A stretch of 40,249 bases of DNA from Gaiellasilicea sp046594445 (GTDB lineage: Bacteria; Actinomycetota; Thermoleophilia; Gaiellales; Gaiellaceae): contig JBKJSM010000035.1 in assembly GCA_046594445.1 (NCBI GenBank), positions 1-40,249 of the forward strand, given 5' to 3'. Positions 21,419-29,345 of the stretch are shown piece by piece. The position numbers were made by a program, and so were the translations under genes. The notes under the pieces were generated by a model, which saw only the letters and a program-made list of their open reading frames with translations, was not told the origin of the DNA and did no database searches. Numbering within the stretch: position 1 is the stretch's first letter; the number at the start of each line of letters is the position of its first letter.

Positions 21419-22773
21419 CGCTGCTCGCGCACGGGATCGGCGCCGTCAAGGATCTGCCCGTACCGGGGTGGCTCTTCCTCTGGGGCGGCGCCGTCGTGCT
21501 CGTCCTCTCGTTCCTCGCGCTCGGGGCGCTCTGGAAACGGCCGCAGCTGGAGGCACGCGCCGCCGGACGCCCGCTGCCGGAAGGACTCGAGCGCGTGCTG
21601 CGTTCGCGGGTGCTCCACGTCGTGGTCGGCGCGCTCTCCGCCGGTCTCCTCGCTCTCGTCTTCCTCGCCGCGCTGATCGGCGAGCCGTCCTCGGCGACGA
21701 ACCTCGCACCGACGTTCGTCTTGGTGATCTTCTGGCTCGGCCTGGTGCCCGTCGTCGTCCTGCTCGGCAACGTCTGGCCCGTGCTGAACCCTTGGCTCGC
21801 CGTGGCGAATGGGGTCGCCTGGCTCTGGCGGCGGCTCGGGCAGACCTGGAAGCCACCGCTCTCAGCTCCGGGACGGCTCGGAGTCTGGCCCGCTGCCTTC
21901 CTGCTCTTGTGCTGGTCTGCCTTCGAACTTGCGTACGCGGAGCCGGCGAATCCGCGGGCGCTCGCGCTCGCGATCGCGCTCTACAGCTACGTGATGTGGT
22001 TCGGGATGGCGGCGTACGGCCGGCACGCTTGGATCGAGAGCGGCGACGCGTTCTCCGTCTACTTCGGCCTGCTCGCCCGGATCGCCCCCTTCGGAGAGCG
22101 CGACGGTCGGTTGGTCCTGCGCATGCCGTTGTCGGGGCTTGCCGGCGCCGAGACACGACCGGGCGTGCTCGCATTCGTAGCGGTGATGCTCGGGTCGGTC
22201 GGCTTCGACGGGATCGGCCGCTCCCCGTTCTGGCAGGACCTCCGAGCCGAGCTCGAGGGGCCGTACCTGATCGACGCACCCGGCACGGCCGAGCTGATCG
22301 CGACAGGGCTTGCACTGGCCGGCCTGCTGGCGTGCATCCTCATCGTCGCGCTCGCCTATCTGGGAGCAACACGGCTGGCCCGCGGGCTCGTTCGCGTCGA
22401 CCGGCCCCTCGAGGCGGAGTTCGTGAGCGCCCTGGTGCCGATCGCGCTCGTCTACGCGGTCGCCCATTACGTGACGCTGCTCCTGATCCAGGGCCAGTAC
22501 GCCATTCCGCTGGGGTCCGATCCCTTCGGTTACGGCTGGGACGTCCTCGGCACCGCCGATTACGTACCGAACCTCGCACCGCTCTCACCGAACACCATCT
22601 GGTACATCCAGGTCGGGGCGCTCGTCGCCGGCCACGTTGCCGGGCTCGCCGTCGCCCACGACCGCGCCGTCTCGCTGCTCTCGCCGGGAGCTGCGTTGCG
22701 CTCGCAGTATCCGATGCTGCTGCTCATGGTTCTCTACACGATTGCCGGCATGTGGTTGCTCTCGTGGGGCTAG
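21415..22773 (+). CDS. Polytopic membrane protein ('fenitrothion hydrolase'-type), probable CTG start
   Basis: This 452-aa protein has about eight to ten hydrophobic spans. The N-terminal HGIGAVKDLPVPGWLFLW is a hallmark I associate with actinobacterial membrane proteins often labelled fenitrothion hydrolase, a label that is probably not functional. The frame has no ATG, GTG or TTG before this motif. CTG 21415 overlaps the cupredoxin stop as CTGA and has GAGG at 21404-21407 with a 7-nt spacer, so I start there; GTG 21496 would lose the motif. Conserved aromatic loops include LIQGQYAIPLGSDPFGYGWD and NTIWYIQVGALVAGHVAGLA with a membrane His. It may act with the cupredoxin-fold protein; function unknown. 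Confidence 0.8.
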   Translation: MTLLAHGIGAVKDLPVPGWLFLWGGAVVLVLSFLALGALWKRPQLEARAAGRPLPEGLERVLRSRVLHVVVGALSAGLLALVFLAALIGEPSSATNLAPTFVLVIFWLGLVPVVVLLGNVWPVLNPWLAVANGVAWLWRRLGQTWKPPLSAPGRLGVWPAAFLLLCWSAFELAYAEPANPRALALAIALYSYVMWFGMAAYGRHAWIESGDAFSVYFGLLARIAPFGERDGRLVLRMPLSGLAGAETRPGVLAFVAVMLGSVGFDGIGRSPFWQDLRAELEGPYLIDAPGTAELIATGLALAGLLACILIVALAYLGATRLARGLVRVDRPLEAEFVSALVPIALVYAVAHYVTLLLIQGQYAIPLGSDPFGYGWDVLGTADYVPNLAPLSPNTIWYIQVGALVAGHVAGLAVAHDRAVSLLSPGAALRSQYPMLLLMVLYTIAGMWLLSWG

Positions 22774-22901
22774 CCCACGGCGGCGTCGGTGGCGCGGCCG
22801 TCGAGCTGCTCCTCGTCGTCTTGATCGGCGCCGTCTTCGTCGCCGTCTGGCTACGCGAGCGGCGAGCCGGCCGGGACGAGGATCAGAGCAAGCCGCAGTA
22901 G
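22764..22901 (+). CDS. Small single-span membrane protein
   Basis: This 45-aa frame runs from GTG 22764 (GTG 22752 is also possible) to TAG 22901: GLAHGGVGGAAVELLLVVLI, then a helix end FVAVWLRERRAGRDEDQSKP. It has one transmembrane helix and a charged cytoplasmic tail. It overlaps the end of the preceding membrane-protein gene by 10 nt, so it could be translated by coupling and act as an accessory subunit. Its tail overlaps the convergent transglycosylase-like gene by 19 nt. No Shine-Dalgarno is seen. Confidence 0.5.
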   Translation: MGLAHGGVGGAAVELLLVVLIGAVFVAVWLRERRAGRDEDQSKPQ

Positions 22902-23437
22902 CGCGCGGTGTTCGGCCAGGGATAGAAGCCCCTGCCGCTCACGTACGCGCGCTCGGCTACCCACATCTGCTCCACCGAAGTCCAGTGATTTGCGGTTCCC
23001 TTTCGGCGCAGCAGCTCGTCTCCGTAGGCGCGCTGGAAGTTCATGTCCATCTGCAGACCGCCGTAGTAGCCGTTGCCGGTGTGCGTGCGCCATCCCTGCG
23101 CGGGGTGGCGTTCGTAGCGGTGGATGCACAGCCACTGCTCGCGGTGCGGCGGCTTTGCGGCCTGCCGCTTCGCCAGGCGCGTGCGACGCTGCCAGAGGTC
23201 GCGAACCCAGTCGACGTAGGCCTCGTTCCTCGCACGCCGCTCCGTGAACGCGGCAGGCGTCCTCGGCCGGCGCATCAGCGACTGCCAGCGCCACGTCTGA
23301 GCTCGGAGCTGCTGGATCTGCTCGATCTTCGCGACCCGCGTCGAGGACGCGGTGGCGGCGGGGGCGCGCGCGAACGCCGCAAGGCCGAGGCAGAGAGCGC
23401 CGGCGACGATGAGCAGGCGCACGAATGGGCTCTTCAA
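22883..23437 (-). CDS. Secreted resuscitation-promoting factor / transglycosylase-like protein
   Basis: This 184-aa protein has a signal peptide (VRLLIVAGALCLGLAAFARA) and a coiled linker (IEQIQQLRAQTWRWQSLM). Its C-terminal lysozyme-like domain reads REQWLCIHRYE (the catalytic Glu follows the Cys-Ile-His-Arg-Tyr), TGNGYYGGLQMDMNFQRAYG and WPNTARYCGLL. Two cysteines probably pair, as in RPF-like domains. It should cleave peptidoglycan in the wall during growth. The start is TTG 23437 with a strong Shine-Dalgarno (complement of 23443-23450). It converges with the gatCAB-led transcript, overlapping it by 19 nt. Confidence 0.85.
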   Translation of the reverse strand: MKSPFVRLLIVAGALCLGLAAFARAPAATASSTRVAKIEQIQQLRAQTWRWQSLMRRPRTPAAFTERRARNEAYVDWVRDLWQRRTRLAKRQAAKPPHREQWLCIHRYERHPAQGWRTHTGNGYYGGLQMDMNFQRAYGDELLRRKGTANHWTSVEQMWVAERAYVSGRGFYPWPNTARYCGLL

Positions 23438-23564
23438 GTGAAGCCTCCTTGAATCGCGAACACGATCTGGCCGGGCGGACGCGGAGAAGCCGCAGTGCGT
23501 CCGTCGGCGGCGGTGCTAGTTCGTGAACGCTAGCGAATTCATTGTTTGCAAATCGTAAAGTCTG

Positions 23565-24179
23565 TTAGCGCCGGAGAATCGCGCCCGCGTAGAGCAGGGG
23601 AGCTGCGACGGCAACGAACGCGGCGGTCTGCGCGGCCCCGAGGCCCGCTAGAGCGCTTCCGGCGGCGGCGATCGCGAATCCCGCGAGCAGCAGCACGTTG
23701 CCGACCGGCCGACGTGCGATCCCCGAAAGCGCGACGCCGACGAGGGCGAGCGACCCGGCGACGTTGCCGGCGATTGCGAGCGCGCGCGCGGGGAAAAGGC
23801 TCAGATGCTGCTGCGCCTCCGGAATCGCGGTTCCTCCGACCGGCGCGTCCAACGGGACTGCGATCGCCACTCCCACGGCCAGACCGGTGTAGAGGAGCAC
23901 GGCCGGACCGGCGACCCGACGGCCAACACCGAGCAACGAGCCGGCGCCGAGCAGAGCCGCGGTCAGTAGGCCGCCGAACAGGTAGTACGCCCGAAAGACG
24001 CCCTCGTTCCACCCCGAAGCGGCTCCCCACGCGATCGCGCCCGTTCCGAGCGCGTAGGCGACGAGGCCCGCGCTCCAGGCCGCGAGCCGCGGCTCGCGAC
24101 GATCCCGCCACTGCGAGGCGAGGAGTCCGGCGAGGCGCAGCGACAGCAGAGCGGCGCCGAAGGCGATGATCGCTTCCAT
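23565..24179 (-). CDS. Seven-span membrane protein of unknown function
   Basis: This 204-aa protein is nearly all hydrophobic segments with short loops: MEAIIAFGAALLSLRLAGLL, then ASQWRDRREPRLAAWSAGLV, FRAYYLFGGLLTAALLGAGS and AIAGNVAGSLALVGVALSG. About seven helices are expected. The polar RDRREPRL loop and the FRAYYLFG span look conserved in style, but I can name no function. ATG 24179 is chosen over upstream starts because TAGGGT (24188-24193) lies 8 nt before it, fitting a leaderless message. It is divergent from the class V aminotransferase. Confidence 0.75.
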   Translation of the reverse strand: MEAIIAFGAALLSLRLAGLLASQWRDRREPRLAAWSAGLVAYALGTGAIAWGAASGWNEGVFRAYYLFGGLLTAALLGAGSLLGVGRRVAGPAVLLYTGLAVGVAIAVPLDAPVGGTAIPEAQQHLSLFPARALAIAGNVAGSLALVGVALSGIARRPVGNVLLLAGFAIAAAGSALAGLGAAQTAAFVAVAAPLLYAGAILRR

Positions 24180-24212
24180 CGCCGAAGACCCTATGCGTGC
24201 CGGTCGCATCGC

Positions 24213-24218
24213 TAGGCT
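24213..24218 (+). promoter_or_regulatory. -10 box predicting a leaderless aminotransferase mRNA
   Basis: TAGGCT is followed by 7 nt and then ATG 24226. On the other strand TAGGGT (24188-24193) stands 8 nt before the divergent ATG 24179. Neither gene has a Shine-Dalgarno. Confidence 0.5.
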
Positions 24219-24225
24219 CCTGGCG

Positions 24226-25380
24226 ATGACGCAGAAGCGGTACCTGTTCACGCCCGGCCCGACGCCGGTGCCGCCGCAGGTGCTCGCCGCGCTGGCCGAG
24301 CAGGTGCTCCACCACCGCGCTCCGGACTTCCGCGACGTCTACGCGCGCGTCCTCTCACGGCTGAAGGAGGTTCACCGGACATCCTCGGACGTCCTGCTCT
24401 TCACGTGCTCCGGCACCGGCGCGTTCGAGTCCGCGATCGTCAATCTCTGCTCGCCGGGGGAGCGCGTCCTCGCCGTCTCGTCGGGCTATTTCGGGGAGCG
24501 CTGGAGCGCGATGGCCAGGACGTTCGGCTGCGAGGTCGAGGAGCTCCGCTACGCCTGGGGTGAGACCCCGACGGCCGACGATCTCGCGCGCACGCTCGCC
24601 GCGATCGAGCCGGTCTCGCTCGTTTTCCTCGTCCAGTCCGAGACGTCGACCGGGGTTGTCGCGGACATCCAGTCGCTCGCGGCGGCGGCGAAGGACGCCG
24701 GCGCGCTCGTCGTCGTCGACGCCGTGTCGAGCCTGGGCGCCGTCCCGCTCGAGCTGGACGACTGGGGGCTCGACGTCGTGATAGCGGGCTCGCAGAAGGC
24801 CCTGATGACCCCGCCCGGCCTCGCGACGGCGGCTGTCTCTCCCGCCGCCTGGGGGCAGGTCGCCCGGGCGACAATGCCGAGCTACTACTTCGACTGGGAG
24901 CGGACGCGCAAGGCACAGAGCGCGCTCGACAGCGCCTTTACGCCCGCCGTCTCGCTCGTGGTCGCACTCGACGTCGCGCTCGGCCTGCTGCTCGAGCACG
25001 GCCTCGAGGCCGTGCTCGAGCGTCATATTCGCCTGGGGCGAGCCTGCCGCGCCGGTATCAAGGCGATGGGCCTGGAGCTCTACTCGCCGGACGAGGACCG
25101 TTCCGCCGTCGTCACGGCCGCGCGAATGCCCGAGGGTATGGACGCTGCGGAGCTGACGCTGGCCCTACGCGACCGGCACGGCGTCACGATCGCCGGCGGC
25201 CAGGGCGAGCTGAAGGGATCGATCTTCCGCATCGGGCACATCGGCTGGTACGACGAGTTCGACATCGCGACGGCGCTCTCCGCGGTCGAGCTCGTGTTGG
25301 GTGAGCTCGGGGCGCCGATCGAACGCGGGGTCGCGGCGACGCGCGCGCTCGAGGTGTTCGCGGAAGGAACGAAAGTCTGA
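24226..25380 (+). CDS. Class V aminotransferase, serine/alanine-glyoxylate type
   Basis: This 384-aa PLP enzyme starts MTQKRYLFTPGPTPVPPQVL, has the cofactor aspartate region ALVVVDAVSSLGAVPLELDD and the Schiff-base lysine in VVIAGSQKALMTPPGLA, and ends with GSIFRIGHIGWYDEFD. Serine-pyruvate and alanine-glyoxylate aminotransferases share this signature. Its stop overlaps the start of serA, which makes 3-phosphohydroxypyruvate, so a phosphoserine aminotransferase role (serC function) in serine biosynthesis is likely in this organism. This is inference from position. Confidence 0.92.
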   Translation: MTQKRYLFTPGPTPVPPQVLAALAEQVLHHRAPDFRDVYARVLSRLKEVHRTSSDVLLFTCSGTGAFESAIVNLCSPGERVLAVSSGYFGERWSAMARTFGCEVEELRYAWGETPTADDLARTLAAIEPVSLVFLVQSETSTGVVADIQSLAAAAKDAGALVVVDAVSSLGAVPLELDDWGLDVVIAGSQKALMTPPGLATAAVSPAAWGQVARATMPSYYFDWERTRKAQSALDSAFTPAVSLVVALDVALGLLLEHGLEAVLERHIRLGRACRAGIKAMGLELYSPDEDRSAVVTAARMPEGMDAAELTLALRDRHGVTIAGGQGELKGSIFRIGHIGWYDEFDIATALSAVELVLGELGAPIERGVAATRALEVFAEGTKV

Positions 25381-26960
25381 GAGTCTCCCGCGGTGCCGGC
25401 CAGGGGCCGCGGGTCCTCGTCCGCGAGCAGATCGCTGCGGCCGGGGTCGAGTTGCTGCGCTCGCGCTTCGAGGTCGACGAGGACGCCGAGTCCCCGCTCG
25501 AGGAGATCATCGGCCGCTACGACGCGATCGTCATCCGCTCCGCGACCAAGTTGACCGCGGACGTGATCGAGCGAGCCGGGCTGCTGAAGGTGATCGGGCG
25601 CGCGGGCGTGGGAGTGGACAACGTCGACGTCGACGCCGCGACGCGCCGGGGGATCGTCGTCGCGAACGCGCCCGACTCCACCGTGGTCTCGGCGGCCGAG
25701 CACACGATTGGGCTGCTCGTCGCGCTCGCCCGCAACATCCCGCAGGCCCACGCGGCGCTGAAGGAGGGACGTTGGGAGCGGTCGCGCTGGGGCGGAATCG
25801 AGTTGGCCGACAAGACGCTCGGCGTGCTCGGCTTCGGCCGGATCGGGCGGCAGGTCGCCCGGAGGGCGCTCGGCCTTGGCATGCGCGTCGTCGCGTACGA
25901 CCCCTTCGTCGCCCCGGAGCGGTTCCGCGAGCTCGGAGCCGACCACGTCGAGACCGCCGACGAGGTGCTGGCGGCCGCCGACTTTCTGACGCTCCACCTG
26001 CCGCTGACCGACGAGACGCGTGGCTTCGTCGACGCGGAGACGCTCGCCCAAATGCGCGACGGCGTTCGAATCGTCAACGCCGCCCGCGGCGAGCTCGTCG
26101 ACGAAGCGGCGCTGGCCGCCGCGGTCCGCTCCGGCAAGGTCGCCGGTGCCGCGCTCGACGTCTTCTCCGCCGAGCCCTATACCGGCGAGCTGCTCGAGCT
26201 CGAGAACGTGGTCGTGACGCCGCACCTCGCCGCCTCCACCGAGGAAGCACAGGATCGCGCCGGGCTGATCGTCGCCGAGCAGGTCGTGGCGGCACTGGAG
26301 GGCGGCCTCGTCACGAACGCGATCAACATTCCCGTGGTCGGCGCCGAGGACCTGGAGCTGCTCGGCCCGTACATCCCGCTCGCCGCGAAGCTGGGGCGGC
26401 TGGCGATCGAGCTCGCCGGCGGCTACCCGCGCAGGATCGCGCTCACGTTCAACGGGGGGATCGCCGCGCACGACACGCGGCTGCTCACCGTTGCCGCCCT
26501 GAACGGCGCCTTTCAGGGCCGCGTCGAGCAAGCAGTGAACTATGTGAACGCGCCCGTGATCGCGGCGGAGCGGGGGATCGAGGTGACCGAGCAGCGCTCC
26601 GGCGCGGCGCGCGACTACACGAACCTCGTCACCGTCGCGGTGGACGAGGTCGAGGTCTCCGGGACGACGATCGGTCCCGAGCACCGGCACTTCCTTGCCG
26701 GCGCGCTCGGGTTCGCAATCGACCTCCAGCTCTCGCCGCGCATGGTCTTCTTCCGCTACGACGACATCCCAGGCGTGATCGGGCGCGTCGGGACGATGTT
26801 CGGCGAGGAGAAGGTGAACATCGCGAACATGGCCGTCTCGCGCACGAAGGAAGGCGGCAAGGCGCTGATGGCGCTGGCGATCGACTCCGATCCGCCGGCT
26901 GAGCTCGTCGAGCGCTTCCGCGGAGAGGGCTTCGATGCGCAGTTCATCCACCTCAGCTGA
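25377..26960 (+). CDS. serA: D-3-phosphoglycerate dehydrogenase, probable CTG start
   Basis: This 527-aa long-form SerA makes the first committed step of serine synthesis. The N-terminal PRVLVREQIAAAGVELLRSR is followed by the NAD loop LGVLGFGRIGRQVARRA, VNAARGELVDEAALAAAV, and the catalytic pair in VVVTPHLAASTEEAQDRAG. An intervening ASB domain comes next, and a C-terminal ACT domain (MVFFRYDDIPGVIGRVGTMF) for feedback control. The conserved start lies upstream of TTG 25452. The only in-frame initiator there is CTG 25377, overlapping the previous stop as CTGA, with ggaaggaa (25362-25369) at a good distance. It is thus tightly coupled to the aminotransferase. Confidence 0.95.
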   Translation: MRVSRGAGQGPRVLVREQIAAAGVELLRSRFEVDEDAESPLEEIIGRYDAIVIRSATKLTADVIERAGLLKVIGRAGVGVDNVDVDAATRRGIVVANAPDSTVVSAAEHTIGLLVALARNIPQAHAALKEGRWERSRWGGIELADKTLGVLGFGRIGRQVARRALGLGMRVVAYDPFVAPERFRELGADHVETADEVLAAADFLTLHLPLTDETRGFVDAETLAQMRDGVRIVNAARGELVDEAALAAAVRSGKVAGAALDVFSAEPYTGELLELENVVVTPHLAASTEEAQDRAGLIVAEQVVAALEGGLVTNAINIPVVGAEDLELLGPYIPLAAKLGRLAIELAGGYPRRIALTFNGGIAAHDTRLLTVAALNGAFQGRVEQAVNYVNAPVIAAERGIEVTEQRSGAARDYTNLVTVAVDEVEVSGTTIGPEHRHFLAGALGFAIDLQLSPRMVFFRYDDIPGVIGRVGTMFGEEKVNIANMAVSRTKEGGKALMALAIDSDPPAELVERFRGEGFDAQFIHLS

Positions 26961-27399
26961 TCGTGGCGGCCGCTGGGTCGTCGCGCAGTTCGTCCTGATG
27001 GCGGTGATCCTCGGATTGAGCGTGCTGCCGCCCGATTGGCCCGGCTGGATACGGCTTGCGGGCGTGCCAATCGCCCTAGCGGGCCTTGTCGGGATCGTCT
27101 GGTCAGGTCGCACGCTGGGTCGCTCGCTGACTCCGTACCCGCGTCCGCTGGACGACGCGGTTCTCGTGGAGCGCGGTCCGTACAGCCTGGTTCGCCATCC
27201 GATCTACGGTGCCGGGACGCTTCTCTTCGTAGGTGGCGCGCTGGTCGCGAGCGTTCCGGCGACGATTGCGGCGCTCGGGCTCCCGCTGCTGTGGTACTTC
27301 AAGGCGGGTGTCGAGGAGCGCCATCTCTCGGAGCGCTTCCCGGCCTACGCCGAGTACCGGCGCCGGGTCCGGCGCCGGTTGATTCCGTACGTGCTCTAG
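26935..27399 (+). CDS. ICMT/PEMT-like membrane methyltransferase
   Basis: This 154-aa integral membrane protein has about four helices and the C-terminal signature of isoprenylcysteine carboxyl methyltransferase-like proteins: GPYSLVRHPIYGAGTLLFVG (RHPxY for SAM), then GVEERHLSERFPAYAEYRRR. Bacterial members methylate small or lipid substrates that are mostly unknown. ATG 26935 lies inside the end of serA (26-nt overlap) with ggagag upstream, so it is coupled to the serine operon by position. It converges with a small zinc-ribbon-like gene, overlapping by 4 nt. Confidence 0.85.
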   Translation: MRSSSTSADRGGRWVVAQFVLMAVILGLSVLPPDWPGWIRLAGVPIALAGLVGIVWSGRTLGRSLTPYPRPLDDAVLVERGPYSLVRHPIYGAGTLLFVGGALVASVPATIAALGLPLLWYFKAGVEERHLSERFPAYAEYRRRVRRRLIPYVL

Positions 27400-27677
27400 G
27401 CGGCGCGGCGTGGGTTCAGCTGGTGCACGAGCGGTGCGACCTTCGGGTGGCGCTTCTCCACCACGGCGCGGTCGCCGTCGACCTGGACCACCGCTTCGAC
27501 GCGCTCGTCCTCGTGGCCGGGCACGAGCAAGAACGTCGCGCCGTCGCCGCGGATGCGCTCGTACTCGACGAGCGTCGCCTCGACACGGTGCGTGCACGTC
27601 GGGTTGGCGCACTCGCAGACGAACTCCGTCTCGGTTGCCTCGAACCGCTCGGCGCTCTCTGCGATCCGCTCGTTCAC
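27396..27677 (-). CDS. Small conserved protein with Cys-rich knuckle
   Basis: This 93-aa protein has an N-terminal helix (NERIAESAERFEA), then FVCECANPTCTHRVEATLVE with three close cysteines (C-x-C-x5-C), then the stretch GATFLLVPGHEDERVEAVVQ. I recognise this combination as a common uncharacterised actinobacterial family, probably a small zinc-binding protein. GTG 27677 is the only initiator in the frame, but SLFREV before it looks family-like too, so the true N terminus may be slightly longer with an unusual start. It is divergent from the YbaK gene by 49 bp. Confidence 0.7.
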   Translation of the reverse strand: MNERIAESAERFEATETEFVCECANPTCTHRVEATLVEYERIRGDGATFLLVPGHEDERVEAVVQVDGDRAVVEKRHPKVAPLVHQLNPRRAA

Positions 27678-27713
27678 CTCGCGGAAGAGCGAATCGGTTG
27701 CGCGGGCGACGGG

Positions 27714-27719
27714 TACCCT
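27714..27719 (+). promoter_or_regulatory. -10 box predicting a leaderless ybaK-type mRNA
   Basis: TACCCT is followed by 7 nt and GTG 27727. There is no Shine-Dalgarno before the GTG. Confidence 0.45.
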
Positions 27720-27726
27720 GCGAAAC

Positions 27727-28230
27727 GTGCGAGGGAGCTGGCCCGAGCCGGTGGAACGGGTCGCCGCCTATCTGCGGGAGGCGGGGGCCGAGGCGCGGCT
27801 CGAGGAGCTCGATGGAGGCACCGCGACCGCGGAGGACGCCGCCCGCGCAGCCGGCTGCCCGATCGGCCAGATCGTCAAGTCGATCGTGGTCGTCTGCGAC
27901 GGCAGAGCGGTCGTGGCTCTCGTGCCGGGCGACCGCCGCGTCGACCTGGGCAAGGTCGCGCGCGCCGCCGGCGCGGCGCAGGCCCGCATTGCCCGGGCGG
28001 CCGAGGTCGAGGACGCGACGGGCTTCGCACCAGGCGCCGTCGCACCCTTTCCGTTGCCGAACGTCGATCGAGTGCTGATCGACCTGAGGCTGCTCGGACA
28101 CGACGTCGTCTGGGTCGGCGCCGGCTCGCCGGTGCACATGGCCGCGATCAACCCCGGCGTCCTCGTGCGGCTCTCTCGCGCGCAGCCGATGGACGCGGTC
28201 GAAGAGTCCGGATGGCCGAGCGGCGATTGA
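27727..28230 (+). CDS. YbaK/ProX-type aminoacyl-tRNA deacylase
   Basis: This 167-aa single-domain editing protein reads RVAAYLREAGAEARLEELDG, AARAAGCPIGQIVKSIVVVC (the catalytic Lys in IVKS), ALVPGDRRVDLGKVARAAGA, EVEDATGFAPGAVAPFPLPN (GxxPG-like turn) and VWVGAGSPVHMAAINPGVLV. Members hydrolyse mischarged tRNAs such as Cys- or Ala-tRNA(Pro). GTG 27727 is supported by the TACCCT box 7 nt upstream. A long structured segment follows its stop, before ilvE. Confidence 0.9.
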   Translation: MRGSWPEPVERVAAYLREAGAEARLEELDGGTATAEDAARAAGCPIGQIVKSIVVVCDGRAVVALVPGDRRVDLGKVARAAGAAQARIARAAEVEDATGFAPGAVAPFPLPNVDRVLIDLRLLGHDVVWVGAGSPVHMAAINPGVLVRLSRAQPMDAVEESGWPSGD

Positions 28231-28249
28231 CGCACTCGCGGATGACGAC

Positions 28250-28336
28250 CCAGACGCGGCGCCGGGAACCGCGCGCGGCCTTGCAAAAGGCAGCCAGCCT
28301 TGGCTGCGGCCGCGCACGGCCCCCGGCTTGGTCTGG
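28250..28336 (+). ncRNA. Long nested hairpin in the ilvE leader (structured RNA candidate)
   Basis: Four complementary blocks nest around one centre: ccagac (28250-28255) with gtctgg (28331-28336); gccggg (28261-28266) with cccggc (28322-28327); a 12-bp block at 28269-28280 with 28308-28319 (one mismatch); and gcagcca (28290-28296) with tggctgc (28301-28307), loop gcct. A 9-nt bulge ttgcaaaag interrupts the left side. The interval 28231-28409 has no gene. It may be a regulatory leader of ilvE or an unusual terminator of ybaK. I see no T-box and no Ile/Leu/Val leader peptide. Confidence 0.55.
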
Positions 28337-28409
28337 ATCGCCCCCGCAAGCACGCCAACCACCGCTCGGCCATCTACGATTCCGATTCGAGTTCGAGAGG
28401 AGACGCTTG

Positions 28410-29345
28410 ATGCAGGAGACCAAATCAATCTGGATGAACGGCGAGTTCGTCGACTGGGCCGACGCGACGGTCCACGTCGGCGCGCATGGCCTCCATTACG
28501 GCACCGGCGTCTTCGAGGGCATTCGTTGCTACGAGACGGCGGACGGTCCGGCCGTGTTCCGGTTGACGGAGCACCTGCAGCGGCTCGACAACTCGGCGCG
28601 CCTTCTTTACATGGAGCTGCCGTATACCACCGAGGAGCTGCGCACGGCGACCCACGAGCTGATCGGCCGCAACGGGCTGCCCGAGTGCTACGTGCGCCCG
28701 TTCGCGTTCTACGGCTTCGGCGAGCTCGGCGTCCACACCAAGGGCAACCCGGTCGAGGTTGTGATCATGAGCTGGCCCTGGGGGAACTACCTGGGCGACG
28801 ACAACGCAACGAAGGGGATCACCGCCAAGATCTCCTCCTGGAAGCGGATCGGGCCGAACACGATCCCTCACGTCGCCAAGGCGACGGGCGTCTACCTGAA
28901 CTCGATGCTGGCGGTTCACGAGGCCACGCGCGCCGGCTACGACGAGGCGATCCTGCTCACCGACGACGGCTTCATCGCGGACGGCTCCGGCGAGAACATC
29001 TTCGTCGTCAAGGACGGCTGCATCTGGACGCCGCCGCTCTCGACCTCGATCCTCCCGGGGATCACGCGCGACAGCATCATCCAGATCGCGCAGGATCTCG
29101 GCTACGTGATCGAGGAGGCGAGCCTCGTGCGCTCCGACCTCTATCTCGCGGACGAGGTCTTCATGACCGGCACGGCTGCCGAAGTGACCCCGGTGCGCGC
29201 CGTCGACGACCACGAGATCGGCGCAGGGCCGGTCACGCTCGAGCTCCAGAAGGCGTATCTGGACACGGTGCGCGGCAAGTCCGAGCGCTGGGATCACTGG
29301 CTCGACCGGGTCGCGGTCGGCGACAAGGCTCCCGCCGAGGCGTGA
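28410..29345 (+). CDS. ilvE: Branched-chain amino acid aminotransferase
   Basis: This 311-aa fold-type IV PLP enzyme catalyses the last step of Ile, Leu and Val synthesis. Signatures: HVGAHGLHYGTGVFEGIRCY, YVRPFAFYGFGELGVHTKGN, the catalytic Lys in IPHVAKATGVYLNSML, then DDGFIADGSGENIFVVKDG and the phosphate-binding SILPGITRDSIIQIAQ. ATG 28410 has the Shine-Dalgarno gagaggaga (28397-28404). Its stop overlaps the start of the DegT gene (GTGA). The GC-rich leader structure suggests post-transcriptional control. Confidence 0.96.
   Translation: MQETKSIWMNGEFVDWADATVHVGAHGLHYGTGVFEGIRCYETADGPAVFRLTEHLQRLDNSARLLYMELPYTTEELRTATHELIGRNGLPECYVRPFAFYGFGELGVHTKGNPVEVVIMSWPWGNYLGDDNATKGITAKISSWKRIGPNTIPHVAKATGVYLNSMLAVHEATRAGYDEAILLTDDGFIADGSGENIFVVKDGCIWTPPLSTSILPGITRDSIIQIAQDLGYVIEEASLVRSDLYLADEVFMTGTAAEVTPVRAVDDHEIGAGPVTLELQKAYLDTVRGKSERWDHWLDRVAVGDKAPAEA

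Noticed and set aside
25080..27113. 677-aa open frame on the minus strand
   Set aside because: It lies wholly antisense to the class V aminotransferase, serA and the methyltransferase. Composition (Arg, Val, Asp, Leu) is that of a GC-rich shadow frame, and no domain is visible.
28231..28409. T-box or leader-peptide attenuator before ilvE
   Set aside because: No T-box core sequence or specifier loop, and the only short frame with an ATG runs into ilvE without a branched-chain codon run. Kept only as an unnamed structured leader.
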